64,000 nucleotides of DNA, taken from positions 1 through 64,000 of the forward strand of contig JAPOTY010000013.1 of assembly GCA_026708965.1 (NCBI GenBank). Reading direction: 5' to 3'. This document shows, one piece after another, positions 1 through 8,931 of this stretch. The translations under genes and the position numbers were made by a program. This stretch comes from Gammaproteobacteria bacterium. Its GTDB lineage: Bacteria; Pseudomonadota; Gammaproteobacteria; Steroidobacterales; Foliamicaceae. The notes under the pieces were generated by a model. It saw only the letters and a program-made list of their open reading frames with translations, made no database searches and was not told the DNA's origin. Numbering within the stretch: the first letter of the stretch is position 1; each line of letters opens with the position of its first letter.

Positions 1-110
1 CGCCGCCAAGCCCCATGGATGGGTTCATGCGTCTCCCGCGAGAGGGGAACGCGCATAGAGGCGGACTCGAAGCGACCCCGCGAGAGGCAAGCGCGCAAAG
101 GGGGGGAATC
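1..110 (+). repeat. Palindromic intergenic element, copy A (cut by window start)
   Basis: Only the loop and right arm of the element are inside the window. The right arm at 33-62 is identical over 30 nt to the right arm of copy B (19863-19892). The loop part at about 7-32 (core CCCCATGGATGGGTTCATGC) matches the loops of copies C and D. After the arm comes a flank, GGCGGACTCGAAGCG, also seen after copy D. A degenerate second half-arm follows at about 75-105 (CCCGCGAGAGGCAAGCGCGC). The left arm presumably lies before position 1. No function is known; the role as a repeat is inferred from the four copies. Confidence 0.75.
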
Positions 111-194
111 GAGTGGGCGAGCAACTCTCGGGATTGCGTTTTTGGGTGTCGTCGGCTTGGAAGATAAGGCCAAGGGCACTTGCCTTTTTTATGC

Positions 195-222
195 TTGCGC
201 TAGCAGTAATTTGGAGTATAGT
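195..222 (+). promoter_or_regulatory. Predicted sigma70 promoter of the mra/dcw cluster
   Basis: A TTGCGC hexamer at 195-200 and a TATAGT hexamer at 217-222 are separated by 16 nt. They lie about 40 nt upstream of the mraZ start. The -10 box abuts the first GTGGG repeat of the MraZ operator, as expected for an autorepressed promoter. The prediction rests on sequence only. Confidence 0.5.
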
Positions 223-245
223 GGGGTGCCGTGGGAGATTGTGGG
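221..245 (+). promoter_or_regulatory. MraZ operator: three GTGGG direct repeats
   Basis: GTGGG occurs at 221-225, 231-235 and 241-245, so the repeats have exact 10-bp periodicity with 5-nt spacers. This matches the known MraZ binding site, direct repeats of TGGG separated by 5 nt, located between the promoter and mraZ. MraZ binds here to repress its own operon. The site ends 15 nt before the mraZ start codon. Confidence 0.85.
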
Positions 246-260
246 TTTTTCAGATAGTCC

Positions 261-692
261 ATGTTCCAAGGCCCCGCCAATGTGACCCTTGATTCCAAAG
301 GCCGTTTCGGCGTGCCGGCGCGCTATCGCTCCAGTCTCGCCGGCACTGCGGAAGACCATGTGGTATGCACCGTTCATCCGGACCGCTGCGTATTGATTTA
401 CCTTCCCCGGGACTGGGCGCGGGTCAGCGACGCGCTGATGCAGCAGACCGGAGTGCGAGATGTGCAGCGGCTGATCGTGGGTTTCGCCTCCGAGACTTCG
501 CTGGATGCGGCCGGGCGCCTGCGCGTGCCGCCGGAGTTGCGGGAGTACTGCGAGCTTGAGCGTCATGCCACGCTGCTGGCGTTGGGACACCGGTTTGAAT
601 TATGGGATGCCGGCCGGTGGCGCGAACGCGCGGCGCAAGTCAGCGCCCAGAGCGAATCGCTGGATGCTGCGCTGCGCAGCGTGCAGCTTTGA
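261..692 (+). CDS. mraZ: Transcriptional regulator MraZ
   Basis: MraZ is a DNA-binding protein of the AbrB-like fold that represses the mra/dcw cluster. The protein has 143 aa, close to the usual 140-150. It starts MFQGPANVTLDSKGRF, the canonical N-terminus, and the two MraZ half-domains fall at about residues 5-55 and 75-125. The ATG at 261 is the only start that gives this N-terminus. The GTGGG triplet operator just upstream supports autoregulation. The stop codon overlaps the rsmH start (TTGA). The identification is secure from sequence and position. Confidence 0.96.
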   Translation: MFQGPANVTLDSKGRFGVPARYRSSLAGTAEDHVVCTVHPDRCVLIYLPRDWARVSDALMQQTGVRDVQRLIVGFASETSLDAAGRLRVPPELREYCELERHATLLALGHRFELWDAGRWRERAAQVSAQSESLDAALRSVQL

Positions 693-1636
693 ACGATCGC
701 GCCGGGCTTGAGCATGAACCCGCGCTTGTACAGGAAACGCTCGCCGGCCTGGCGGTGTCGCCGGACGGCCTGTATGTGGATGCCACTTTCGGCCGGGGCG
801 GCCACAGCCGCGCCATTCTCGAGGCGCTTGGCGGCGATGGAAGGCTGCTTGCGTTGGATTGCGATCCCGAAGCGGTGCGCGAGGCCCGGCTCCTGGAGCG
901 CCAGGATCGCAGGTTTTCCATCGAACATGCCAATTTTCGCTGCCTCGAACAGATCCTGGAAGAGAAGGGCTGGAGGGGCCATGTCAGCGGCATGCTTTTC
1001 GATCTGGGCGTATCCCTGCCGCAACTCACCGATCCGCTGCGCGGCTTCAGCCTTCATTCGGACGGTCCGCTGGACATGCGCATGAACCCCAACGCCGGAT
1101 TCAGCGCTTCTGATTGGCTGAATGACGCCTCGGCAGATGAAATCGCCCGGGTTCTGAGGCGCTACGGCGAAGAGCCGCAGGCGCGAAGAATCGCGCAGGA
1201 GATAGGCCGCCGGCGGCCTATCTCGCGATGTTCCGAGCTCGCTGGCCTGGTTGCAGGCGTGAAGCGAGCGGGCAAGCCCGGGCCGCATCCGGCCACGAGA
1301 ACCTTCATGGCGCTGCGCATCGTGGTCAACGAGGAACTCGCCGCGCTTGAGGAGGCGCTGCCTCAGGCCGTGCGGTGCCTGCGCGCCGGCGGTCGCCTCT
1401 GTGCCATTTCATTCCATTCCCTTGAGGACCGCATCGTAAAACGCTATGTCCGCGACACTTCGCGGCTCCCGCCACAGCTTGCCCGCCTGCCGGATATTCC
1501 AAACTCGGCGCATCCCTTGCTGCGGACGATCGGAAGATTGCGGCGGCCTTCAAGCGAGGAGCGCGCCCGTAATCCGCAGGCCCGCAGCGCTCGCCTGCGA
1601 GTTGCCGAAAGGCTGGGAGAAACAGCCGGATCATGA
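689..1636 (+). CDS. rsmH: 16S rRNA (cytosine1402-N4)-methyltransferase RsmH (MraW)
   Basis: RsmH methylates N4 of C1402 in 16S rRNA using SAM. The ORF-track start at 602 lies inside mraZ. I place the start at the TTG at 689, which overlaps the mraZ stop as TTGA and puts the family HEPALVQE motif about 9 residues in, as in other RsmH proteins. This gives 315 aa against about 313 in E. coli. The SAM-binding motif VDATFGRGGHS lies near residues 30-42, and the C-terminal family motif ISFHSLEDRIVKRY is present. Its partner in C1402 modification, rsmI, is at 33952. The TTG start is inferred. Confidence 0.93.
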   Translation: MNDRAGLEHEPALVQETLAGLAVSPDGLYVDATFGRGGHSRAILEALGGDGRLLALDCDPEAVREARLLERQDRRFSIEHANFRCLEQILEEKGWRGHVSGMLFDLGVSLPQLTDPLRGFSLHSDGPLDMRMNPNAGFSASDWLNDASADEIARVLRRYGEEPQARRIAQEIGRRRPISRCSELAGLVAGVKRAGKPGPHPATRTFMALRIVVNEELAALEEALPQAVRCLRAGGRLCAISFHSLEDRIVKRYVRDTSRLPPQLARLPDIPNSAHPLLRTIGRLRRPSSEERARNPQARSARLRVAERLGETAGS

Positions 1637-1944
1637 AACGGGTCGGCCTAGTTTCCCTTGTTCTGTCTGGCTTAGCGTTGTCAGTCCTGATCAGCGGAGT
1701 GCTCCTGGTGTATGCGCGCCATGAGCATCGCACGCAGTTTCGAGCCATGCAGGCGTTGATTGCCGAGCGGGATGCGCTGGAGGTGGAATGGGGCGCGCTG
1801 CAGTTGGAGCACGCCACGACCCTCGGTTATCTGCGAATCGGCAGGGAAGCGAGGGAACGCTTGGGGATGCGCGAGCCGGAACGCGCCGATTTTGTATTTT
1901 TGCGCTTGGGCCTGCCTGAGCGGTCTGACATGCGGGCGCAATGA
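1633..1944 (+). CDS. ftsL: Cell division protein FtsL
   Basis: FtsL is a small bitopic divisome protein that works with FtsB and FtsQ to activate FtsWI. The 103-aa protein has a short cytoplasmic tail, one membrane segment at about residues 4-27 (VGLVSLVLSGLALSVLISG), and a periplasmic leucine-zipper-like helix. FtsL sequences are poorly conserved, so the call relies on topology, length and position between rsmH and ftsI. The start overlaps the rsmH stop as ATGA. Confidence 0.88.
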   Translation: MKRVGLVSLVLSGLALSVLISGVLLVYARHEHRTQFRAMQALIAERDALEVEWGALQLEHATTLGYLRIGREARERLGMREPERADFVFLRLGLPERSDMRAQ

Positions 1945-1947
1945 GCC

Positions 1948-3657
1948 ATGGCCTCGCGCACAAGCCTCATGCCTCGCAGGTTCAGGATCCGCCTGATGAT
2001 CTGCGGCGTGGCGCTGTTCGCTTGCGGGCTGCTCATCGTGGCTCGGGCCGCTCAGCTGCAGTGGCTTCAGAACAGCTTCCTGGAGTCGCGGGCCGATGCC
2101 CAGCAGGTGGCCACGGCAACCGTAGTGGCTCGCAGGGGCCGTATTTTCGATCGCAATGGCCAGCCGCTGGCCGTGAGCGCGCCGGTGGACAGTTTTTGGG
2201 CGCATCCGGACAGCCTGGATGCGCTGCGCCCGCGCCTGCCGCAAATCGCCGCCGCCTTAGGTTTCTCTGCGAAGCAGCTGGAGGACAAGCTGGCCAAGGC
2301 GCAGGGCCGCGAGTTCGTTTGGCTGAAGCGAGGCTTGCCGCCCAGCCGCTCCCGGGCGCTCATCGATCTTGCGGCGCCGGAGTTGCGCCTGCGCCGGGAA
2401 TACCGGCGCTACTATCCGGCCGGCGAGTACGCCGGCCACTTGGTGGGCTTTGCCGATATCGACGAGAACGGTCAGGAGGGTCTGGAACTGGCCTTCGATT
2501 CCTGGCTCAGGGGGCGGGACGGGCGCAAGCAGGTCATTCGCGACCGCCTGGGCCGGCATGTGCGCGATATCGCCAGCCTCGAGCCCCTGCAGCCAGGCCG
2601 GGATCTGCACCTCGGCCTGGATCTGCGGATTCAGTACTTGGCTTACCGGGAATTGAGGGAAGCCGTGGAGCGGCACCGAGCGCGTTCCGGTTCGATTGTG
2701 GTGCTCGATGTGCGCAGCGGCGAAGTGCTGGCCATGGCTAGCCAGCCGTCCTTCAATCCCAACGACCGCGCCCGGCTGGATCCCGCCAACTACCGCAACC
2801 GGGCGGTCCTGGACCTGCTGGAGCCTGGATCAACCATCAAGCCTCTGGTGGTGGCGGCAGCGCTGGAAAGCGGCGCCTGGTCGCTGCATGACCGGATCGA
2901 TACGGGCCGCGGCTTCGTTCGCGTGGGTTCAAAGACGATCCGGGACCGCACCGCCCTGGGCGTGATCGATTTCGCCACCTTGCTGCGCCGCTCCAGTCAG
3001 GTGGGCGCCACCCAAGTGGCCATGTCCCTTGAGCCGCCGCGCCTGTGGGGCATTCTGGCGGGCGTGGGGTTGGCGCGCGCCACGGAGAGCGGCTTTCCCG
3101 GCGAGGCGGAGGGCTCGCTGTCCAACCATGAGTACTGGCGTCCCGTCGATCAAGCCGTCATGGCCTATGGCTACGGGCTGGCAGTCACGCTCTTGCAGCT
3201 GGCCAGAGCCTATACGGTGTTCGCTAACCTTGGGGAGGTGATCCCGGTCAGCCTGGTGAGGCGCGATGACCTGCCGCAAGGAGTGAGGGCGATATCGCGC
3301 GATACCGCGGCCGCCGTTGCGCTGTTGCTGGAAGAGCCGGTTGGCGCCAACGGCACCGCTACCCGGGCCGGGATTCCGGGCTACCGGGTTGCCGGCAAGA
3401 CCGGAACTGTCGAAAAGCTTGGTGCTTCCGGCTACGAGCAGGATCGGCATACGGCCCTGTTTGTTGGTTTTGCGCCCGCCTCGAATCCTCGCTTGGCGGC
3501 GGCGGTGCTAATTGACGAACCCGTGGAGCACGGATACTTCGGCGGCGAGGTTGCCGCCCCGGTTTTTTCCCGCGTCGTCCTGGGTGCGCTGCGTGTTGTG
3601 GGCGCGCCCATGGACGGCGTTCGCCAGCCGGTCGAAGCGGCGGTTGCATCGCGATGA
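1948..3657 (+). CDS. ftsI: Peptidoglycan D,D-transpeptidase FtsI (PBP3)
   Basis: FtsI crosslinks septal peptidoglycan together with FtsW. The 569-aa protein has an N-terminal membrane anchor (about residues 12-38), a pedestal domain and a C-terminal transpeptidase domain. The catalytic STIK motif is at S295-K298 and the KTG motif at K484. The usual SxN motif reads S349-S350-Q351, so the Asn is replaced by Gln (codon CAG). It starts 3 nt after ftsL; an in-frame ATG at 1969 is an alternative start. Septal identity is inferred from its place in the dcw cluster. Confidence 0.95.
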   Translation: MASRTSLMPRRFRIRLMICGVALFACGLLIVARAAQLQWLQNSFLESRADAQQVATATVVARRGRIFDRNGQPLAVSAPVDSFWAHPDSLDALRPRLPQIAAALGFSAKQLEDKLAKAQGREFVWLKRGLPPSRSRALIDLAAPELRLRREYRRYYPAGEYAGHLVGFADIDENGQEGLELAFDSWLRGRDGRKQVIRDRLGRHVRDIASLEPLQPGRDLHLGLDLRIQYLAYRELREAVERHRARSGSIVVLDVRSGEVLAMASQPSFNPNDRARLDPANYRNRAVLDLLEPGSTIKPLVVAAALESGAWSLHDRIDTGRGFVRVGSKTIRDRTALGVIDFATLLRRSSQVGATQVAMSLEPPRLWGILAGVGLARATESGFPGEAEGSLSNHEYWRPVDQAVMAYGYGLAVTLLQLARAYTVFANLGEVIPVSLVRRDDLPQGVRAISRDTAAAVALLLEEPVGANGTATRAGIPGYRVAGKTGTVEKLGASGYEQDRHTALFVGFAPASNPRLAAAVLIDEPVEHGYFGGEVAAPVFSRVVLGALRVVGAPMDGVRQPVEAAVASR

Positions 3658-5150
3658 ACGCGGGCGCCGATCACGGCGGCTGGGTGGCGCTGGAGCCGGT
3701 TTTCGCCCGGGTCGATTCCGTGGCCCCGGCTATCAAGGTGCGGGGATTGGCGATGCATAGCGGCAGGGTGGTCCCGAAGGGGTTGTTCCTGGCTTGCGCC
3801 GGGGCCCGCCATGGTCTCGATTTTTTGCCCCAGGCATTGCAACGCGGCGCCTCCGCCGTTGCTTGGGAGCCGGTCGGCGACCAGCCGCCTCCGGCATGTT
3901 CCGACAGGGTGCGGCAGTTCGCCGTTCCCGGGCTTCGCGGCAAGGTGGGCCCCATTGCCGATGCCTACTACGCCCATCCCTCCCAGGACCTTTCAATGGC
4001 TTGCATTACGGGCACTAACGGCAAGACAACGGTCGCCTGGCTGGCCGCCCATGCCATGAATTCCTTGGGCAGGTCGGCGGCCGCCATGGGCACCCTGGGC
4101 TGGGGGCGCCCCGAATATTTCTGGCCCAGCACCATGACCACGCCGGATCCGGACGAACTGCACCGGCGCCTGCGCGTTCTTGCCGACGGCGGCATCAAGA
4201 ACGTTTTTCTGGAAGTGTCCTCGCAGGGCCTCGACCAGCAACGGATCAACGGCCTGCCGGTGAGGCTCGCGGCATTCACCCACTTAGGCCGCGATCATCT
4301 CGACTATCACGGTCATTCGGCCGCCTACGCCGAGGCGAAACAACGCCTGTTTCTGGAGCATCGGCCGGAAGTGTCGGTGATCAACGTGGACGATCCCTTT
4401 GGGGCGGAGCTTGCCCGGCGCTGTCGCGGACGCGTGCTGAGCGTTGCCTGCGAGGGCCGTCGCAGTCCGGCGGATCTGTCGCTTGTTCGTTCGCTTCGAG
4501 CGCCTGCGGGGCTGCGGCTGGAACTTGAGGAAGAGGGCCGGCGCTTCGAGCTGGCAAGCCGTCTCCATGGAGGCTTCAACAGCGCCAATCTGGCGCTGGC
4601 TTTTGGGCTGCTCAGGGCATTGGGCATTGGCGGGAAAGAGGCGGCGGAGGCATTGTCGAAATGCCCGCCGCCGCCGGGCCGCATGGAGCATTTCGGCGGC
4701 GGCGCGCTTCCCGATGCCTTCGTTGACTTCGCCCACACGCCCGAAGCGCTGAGCGCGGCGCTCGGCGCGCTCAAGGCCCGCAATCCCCATCGCCTGTGGT
4801 GCGTGATGGGATGCGGCGGCGAAAGAGATGAGGGCAAGCGGGCCGAAATGGGGCGAGTAGCGGGTTCAATGGCCGACGAGCTATTCATTACCTCCGACAA
4901 TCCGCGCGGAGAAGATCCGCGGGAGATCGCCGCGCAGGTGCTGGCCGGCGTTTCCGGGCAGGCGGTGCTCGAACTGGATCGGGGCAGCGCGATCCGCAAA
5001 GCGCTGCACGGGGCGCAGCGGGGCGATATCGTGCTGGTGGCCGGCAAGGGCCATGAAGCATACCAAGTAAGCGGCGGTCGAGTGCTGCCGTTTTCCGATG
5101 CCTCGGCGGTGCGCGAGGCGCTTGCCGCCTGGCCGGGGGCCGCGCGGTGA
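3654..5150 (+). CDS. murE: UDP-MurNAc-L-Ala-D-Glu:meso-diaminopimelate ligase MurE
   Basis: MurE adds the third amino acid of the murein stem peptide in the cytoplasm, using ATP. The protein has 498 aa, typical for the family. The ATP-binding loop GTNGKTTVAW is near residue 120, and the motif DNPR near residue 410 marks meso-DAP rather than lysine specificity. The start overlaps the ftsI stop as ATGA, and the gene overlaps murF as GTGA. Nothing is abnormal. Confidence 0.97.
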   Translation: MNAGADHGGWVALEPVFARVDSVAPAIKVRGLAMHSGRVVPKGLFLACAGARHGLDFLPQALQRGASAVAWEPVGDQPPPACSDRVRQFAVPGLRGKVGPIADAYYAHPSQDLSMACITGTNGKTTVAWLAAHAMNSLGRSAAAMGTLGWGRPEYFWPSTMTTPDPDELHRRLRVLADGGIKNVFLEVSSQGLDQQRINGLPVRLAAFTHLGRDHLDYHGHSAAYAEAKQRLFLEHRPEVSVINVDDPFGAELARRCRGRVLSVACEGRRSPADLSLVRSLRAPAGLRLELEEEGRRFELASRLHGGFNSANLALAFGLLRALGIGGKEAAEALSKCPPPPGRMEHFGGGALPDAFVDFAHTPEALSAALGALKARNPHRLWCVMGCGGERDEGKRAEMGRVAGSMADELFITSDNPRGEDPREIAAQVLAGVSGQAVLELDRGSAIRKALHGAQRGDIVLVAGKGHEAYQVSGGRVLPFSDASAVREALAAWPGAAR

Positions 5151-6529
5151 TATCGGGCAGCCTTTCGGAGTGGGCCGCGGCCATGGGCGGCGAATTGCGT
5201 GGTCCGGACGGCCGCTTTGCGGGCGTGAGCACCGACAGCCGCAGGCGGGCCCGAGGCGCGTTGTTCTTCGCCTTGCGCGGGGAGCGCTACGACGGCGCCG
5301 ATTTTGTGGCTGCCGCGGCTGCCGGGGGCGCCAGCGGGGCAGTCCTCAACGGCCCCAGTTCCGAAGAAGTGCCGCAGATCATTGTGCGGGACACGCGCGG
5401 CGCGCTGGCGGATTGCGCCAGGGCTTGGCGAACCCGGTTCGATATCCCGCTTATCGGGATTACCGGCAGCAACGGCAAGACCACCGTAAAGGCGCTCACC
5501 GCCTCGATTCTGCGCGCCGAGTGGGGGGGCGACGCGGTGCTCTCATCCCCGCGCAGCTTTAATAACGAGGTTGGCCTGCCGGTAACGCTTCTTGAGCTTT
5601 CCTCACGGCATAGGGCCGCGGTGCTGGAGTTCGGCGCCAGCCGTCCTGGCGACATCGGCCGGCTGGCGGAAATCGCGCGGCCTACCATCGGCGCGCTGCT
5701 GAACGCATCGCCGGCGCACCTTGAGGGATTGGAGGATGTGGATCGCATTGCCCGCGAGAAGGGCGCGCTGCTATCGAGTTTGCCGCCGGGAGGTGTGGGC
5801 GTTATTCCTGCGGGCACGCCCTTTTCCGGGTATTGGCAGGGTCTGCTGGGTTCACGCAAGGCGCTGCGGTTTGGAGGAGACGGGGAGTTCTCTGCCCTCA
5901 ATCCCAGGCGCATTAACAACGGCCTGTGTTTCGAGCTGCGCTGCCCCGAGGGCGAAGCGCGAGTCGCAATGAGGCTGATCGGCGCCCACAACCTGCGCAA
6001 TGCGCTGGCCGCTTGCGCCTTGGCCGCTGCCGCCGGCGCCGGGCTGGCGGCCATGACCGAGGGGTTGGGCGCGCAGGCGGCGGTTGCCGGACGATTGCAG
6101 ATCCACGAGGCCGGCGCGGGAGTGCGCGTGATCGACGATTCCTACAACGCCAATCCTGCATCCGTGTCCGCCGCGATCGGGGTGCTGGCGGGCCAGGATG
6201 GCGAACGCTGGCTGGTGGTGGGCGACATGGGGGAATTGGGGCCGGACTCGTCCGGCTGGCATCGCCGGGTGGGCGAGGAGGCGCGCCGCGCCGGAGTGGA
6301 CCGGCTCTATTGCGCCGGCCGTGACAGCCGCCGGGCGGCAGGGGCTTTCGGGCCCCAAGCCGTTTGGCGTGAATGCGTCGAAGATTTGTGCGCCGTGCTG
6401 CGGCAGGACTTGCACGGCGGTGTGACCGCGCTGGTCAAGGGATCGCGTTTCATGGCCATGGAACGCGCCGTGAGCGCGCTGCGGGAGGCCGCTTCAGGGC
6501 TGGCAAGGGAGAACGTGAATCATGTTTGA
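5147..6529 (+). CDS. murF: UDP-MurNAc-tripeptide:D-Ala-D-Ala ligase MurF
   Basis: MurF adds the D-Ala-D-Ala dipeptide to complete UDP-MurNAc-pentapeptide. The 460-aa protein carries the Mur-ligase ATP loop [14 protein letters not shown] at about residue 105 and the C-terminal motif DSYNANP. The start is a GTG that overlaps the murE stop (GTGA). The 3' end overlaps mraY by 8 nt, indicating translational coupling. Confidence 0.96.
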   Translation: MISGSLSEWAAAMGGELRGPDGRFAGVSTDSRRRARGALFFALRGERYDGADFVAAAAAGGASGAVLNGPSSEEVPQIIVRDTRGALADCARAWRTRFDIPLIGITGSNGKTTVKALTASILRAEWGGDAVLSSPRSFNNEVGLPVTLLELSSRHRAAVLEFGASRPGDIGRLAEIARPTIGALLNASPAHLEGLEDVDRIAREKGALLSSLPPGGVGVIPAGTPFSGYWQGLLGSRKALRFGGDGEFSALNPRRINNGLCFELRCPEGEARVAMRLIGAHNLRNALAACALAAAAGAGLAAMTEGLGAQAAVAGRLQIHEAGAGVRVIDDSYNANPASVSAAIGVLAGQDGERWLVVGDMGELGPDSSGWHRRVGEEARRAGVDRLYCAGRDSRRAAGAFGPQAVWRECVEDLCAVLRQDLHGGVTALVKGSRFMAMERAVSALREAASGLARENVNHV

Positions 6530-7598
6530 GTATCTTGCCCAGCAACTCACCCAATGGCACTCCGGTTTCGCGGTGTTCGGCTACATCACGTTGCGGTCGG
6601 TGCTCGCGGCGCTTACCGGGCTGGTGCTCTCCTTGGTGCTGGGCCCAATCGTTATCCGCAGGCTGCGTCTCAGCAGTCTGGCGCAACCGGTGCGAAACGA
6701 CGGCCCTAGCTCCCATTTTTCCAAGATCGGCACTCCCACCTTGGGCGGCGTGCCGATTCTTCTCGCGGTGTTCGGCTCAACGCTGCTATGGGCCGAGCTA
6801 TCGAACGCCTATATCTGGGTGGTTCTGGGCGCAACCGCGAGCTTTGGCTTTATCGGACTGGCCGACGATTACCGCAAGCTGGCGCTGCGCACTTCGGCCG
6901 GCCTCTCCTCGCGGTTCAAGTTCCTGCTCCAGACGCTGGCGGCGATTCTGGTGCTGGCGGCGCTTAGCCAGATCGGAGAGCCGCGGGACACCGTGCTGAT
7001 CCCTTACTTCAAGGATCTCTATCTGCCGCTGGGAATCCTGTTTCCGGTATTTGCCTGGATAGTGATTGTGGGCAGCAGCAATGGCGTTAATCTCACCGAC
7101 GGGCTTGACGGCCTCGCCATCATGCCGGTTGCCATCGCCGCAGCCGCGCTGGGGCTCTTTTCCTGGGTTGCCGGCAACGCGATTTTCTCGAATTACCTGG
7201 GTGTGCCCTATGTGGCCGGCGCCGGCGAACTGATGGTGATCTGCGCTGCCATTGGCGGCGCCGGCCTTGGGTTCCTGTGGTTCAACAGCTACCCCGCACA
7301 GGTGTTCATGGGCGATGTGGGCGCGCTGTCGCTGGGCGCCGCGCTGGGCACGGTGGCGATTATCGTGCGGCAGGAAATCGCCTGGGCGATCGTGGGCGGC
7401 ATATTCGTGATGGAAGCAGTATCGGTGATGGTGCAGGTGGCTTCCTTTCGCCTGACCGGCAAGCGGTTGTTCCGCATGGCGCCCATGCACCACCACTTTG
7501 AGTTGAAAGGGTGGCCGGAACCGAAAATCATCGTGCGCTTCTGGATCGTCTCGGTTGTTCTGGCGCTGGTTGCCTTGGCCAGCCTGAAGATTCGTTAG
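6522..7598 (+). CDS. mraY: Phospho-N-acetylmuramoyl-pentapeptide-transferase MraY
   Basis: MraY transfers phospho-MurNAc-pentapeptide to undecaprenyl phosphate, forming lipid I at the inner membrane. The 358-aa polytopic protein has about ten membrane segments. Family motifs include [10 protein letters not shown], the acidic LADDYRK and the C-terminal [10 protein letters not shown]. Its length is close to the 360 aa of E. coli MraY. The gene sits between murF and murD, as in the standard dcw order. Confidence 0.97.
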   Translation: MFEYLAQQLTQWHSGFAVFGYITLRSVLAALTGLVLSLVLGPIVIRRLRLSSLAQPVRNDGPSSHFSKIGTPTLGGVPILLAVFGSTLLWAELSNAYIWVVLGATASFGFIGLADDYRKLALRTSAGLSSRFKFLLQTLAAILVLAALSQIGEPRDTVLIPYFKDLYLPLGILFPVFAWIVIVGSSNGVNLTDGLDGLAIMPVAIAAAALGLFSWVAGNAIFSNYLGVPYVAGAGELMVICAAIGGAGLGFLWFNSYPAQVFMGDVGALSLGAALGTVAIIVRQEIAWAIVGGIFVMEAVSVMVQVASFRLTGKRLFRMAPMHHHFELKGWPEPKIIVRFWIVSVVLALVALASLKIR

Positions 7599-7608
7599 GG
7601 GGCGGCGC

Positions 7609-8931
7609 TTGGGCGAGACGCTTGTATTCGGAATGGGTGCCACTGGCGCCTCATGCGCGCGCTATTTCGCCCGCACCGGGCGTTCCGCTGCCTTCTTCGA
7701 CACGCGCCCGCGGCCGCCGGCTAAGGAGGAGATACGTCGGGCAATGCCTCGGGCGCGCTGCTTCGCTGACGGCAGCCTGCGCGAGATCCCCGGTTCGGTC
7801 AACCGCCTGCTGCTTTCGCCCGGAGCGCCGCTCAAGCATCCGCTGGTGCAACGGGCGCGTGAGCAGGGGATGCCCGTGATCAGCGATCTGGACCTGTTCG
7901 CCGGCGAAAACCATGCCCGCCTGGCTGGCATTACCGGTTCCAATGGCAAGAGCACCGTTGCCACGCTTCTGCTTTGCATGCTGCGGGAATCGGGGCTGGA
8001 TGCCAGCGCCGGGGCCAACCTCGGAACTCCGGCGCTGGACCTGCTCACCGACAACAGCGAAATACGCGTGCTCGAGCTTTCCAGCTTCCAGTTGGAACGC
8101 GCCGCGCCGATGCGGCTGGAGGCTGCGGTCATCCTCAACGCCACCCCCGACCATCTGGATTCCCACAGCACCTTCGAGTCCTATGCGGCCTCCAAGGCGC
8201 GCATCTGGCTGCGCTGCGCCCACTGCGTGCTGCCCGCCAACGACTCCGCCGTGCAGGCCCTCGCTCCCTCGCGCAAGGCCTGCCCCAGGCTGGAGTATGG
8301 CGCGGGCAGGCCCTCCGGCAACCGCCTAGGCATTGTTGGCAGCGGTTGGCAGGCGGAAATCCGCCATGCCGGAACCCGGCTGATGCGTGTGGCGGACAGC
8401 AGCATGCGCCGTGGATTCCAGTTGAGCAATCTGCTCGCCGCCCTGGCCATGGGCCGGGTCTTGGGTCTCAGCCCCGCGGCCATGCGGCGGGCGGCCGCGG
8501 CCTTTGAGGGCCTGCCTCACCGCATGCAGTTGGTGGGCCAATGGCTCGGGGTGCAGTGGATCAACGATTCCAAGGCAACCAACGCGGCTGCCGCAGCGGC
8601 GGCCGTGAGCAGCGTTTCTGATCCACTCATCCTTATCGCTGGCGGCGCCGGCAAAGGTCTGGGCTACGGGGTTCTGCGCGAAGCGCTGCAGGGACGGGAC
8701 GCTGCGGTGATTGCGATCGGAGAGGAAGCAACCCGGATCGCCGCCGCTCTGGAACCAGGTTGCAGCGTTTCGCATTGCCTGACTCTGGATGATGCCGTAG
8801 CCGCCGCTCGCGATCTTGCGCGGCCCGGCGCTACGGTTCTGTTGGCGCCTGCCTGCGCCAGCTTCGATATGTTCAATAACTACCAGGAGCGGGGGCTGTC
8901 GTTTGAGCGCGCGGTCCGGGCGATCCACTGA
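7609..8931 (+). CDS. murD: UDP-MurNAc-L-Ala:D-glutamate ligase MurD
   Basis: MurD adds D-Glu to UDP-MurNAc-L-Ala in the cytoplasm. The 440-aa protein has an N-terminal Rossmann-like UDP-binding domain (VFGMGATGASCARYF), the ATP loop [15 protein letters not shown] near residue 105, and a C-terminal Mur-ligase domain. The start is a TTG preceded by a purine-rich AGGGGG 6-8 nt upstream. The stop overlaps the ftsW start as TGATG. Confidence 0.95.
   Translation: MGETLVFGMGATGASCARYFARTGRSAAFFDTRPRPPAKEEIRRAMPRARCFADGSLREIPGSVNRLLLSPGAPLKHPLVQRAREQGMPVISDLDLFAGENHARLAGITGSNGKSTVATLLLCMLRESGLDASAGANLGTPALDLLTDNSEIRVLELSSFQLERAAPMRLEAAVILNATPDHLDSHSTFESYAASKARIWLRCAHCVLPANDSAVQALAPSRKACPRLEYGAGRPSGNRLGIVGSGWQAEIRHAGTRLMRVADSSMRRGFQLSNLLAALAMGRVLGLSPAAMRRAAAAFEGLPHRMQLVGQWLGVQWINDSKATNAAAAAAAVSSVSDPLILIAGGAGKGLGYGVLREALQGRDAAVIAIGEEATRIAAALEPGCSVSHCLTLDDAVAAARDLARPGATVLLAPACASFDMFNNYQERGLSFERAVRAIH

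Noticed and set aside
19-285. 88-aa plus-strand ORF at the window start
   Set aside because: It is made of the palindromic element and the mra promoter region, overlaps the mraZ start, and is explained by the repeat.
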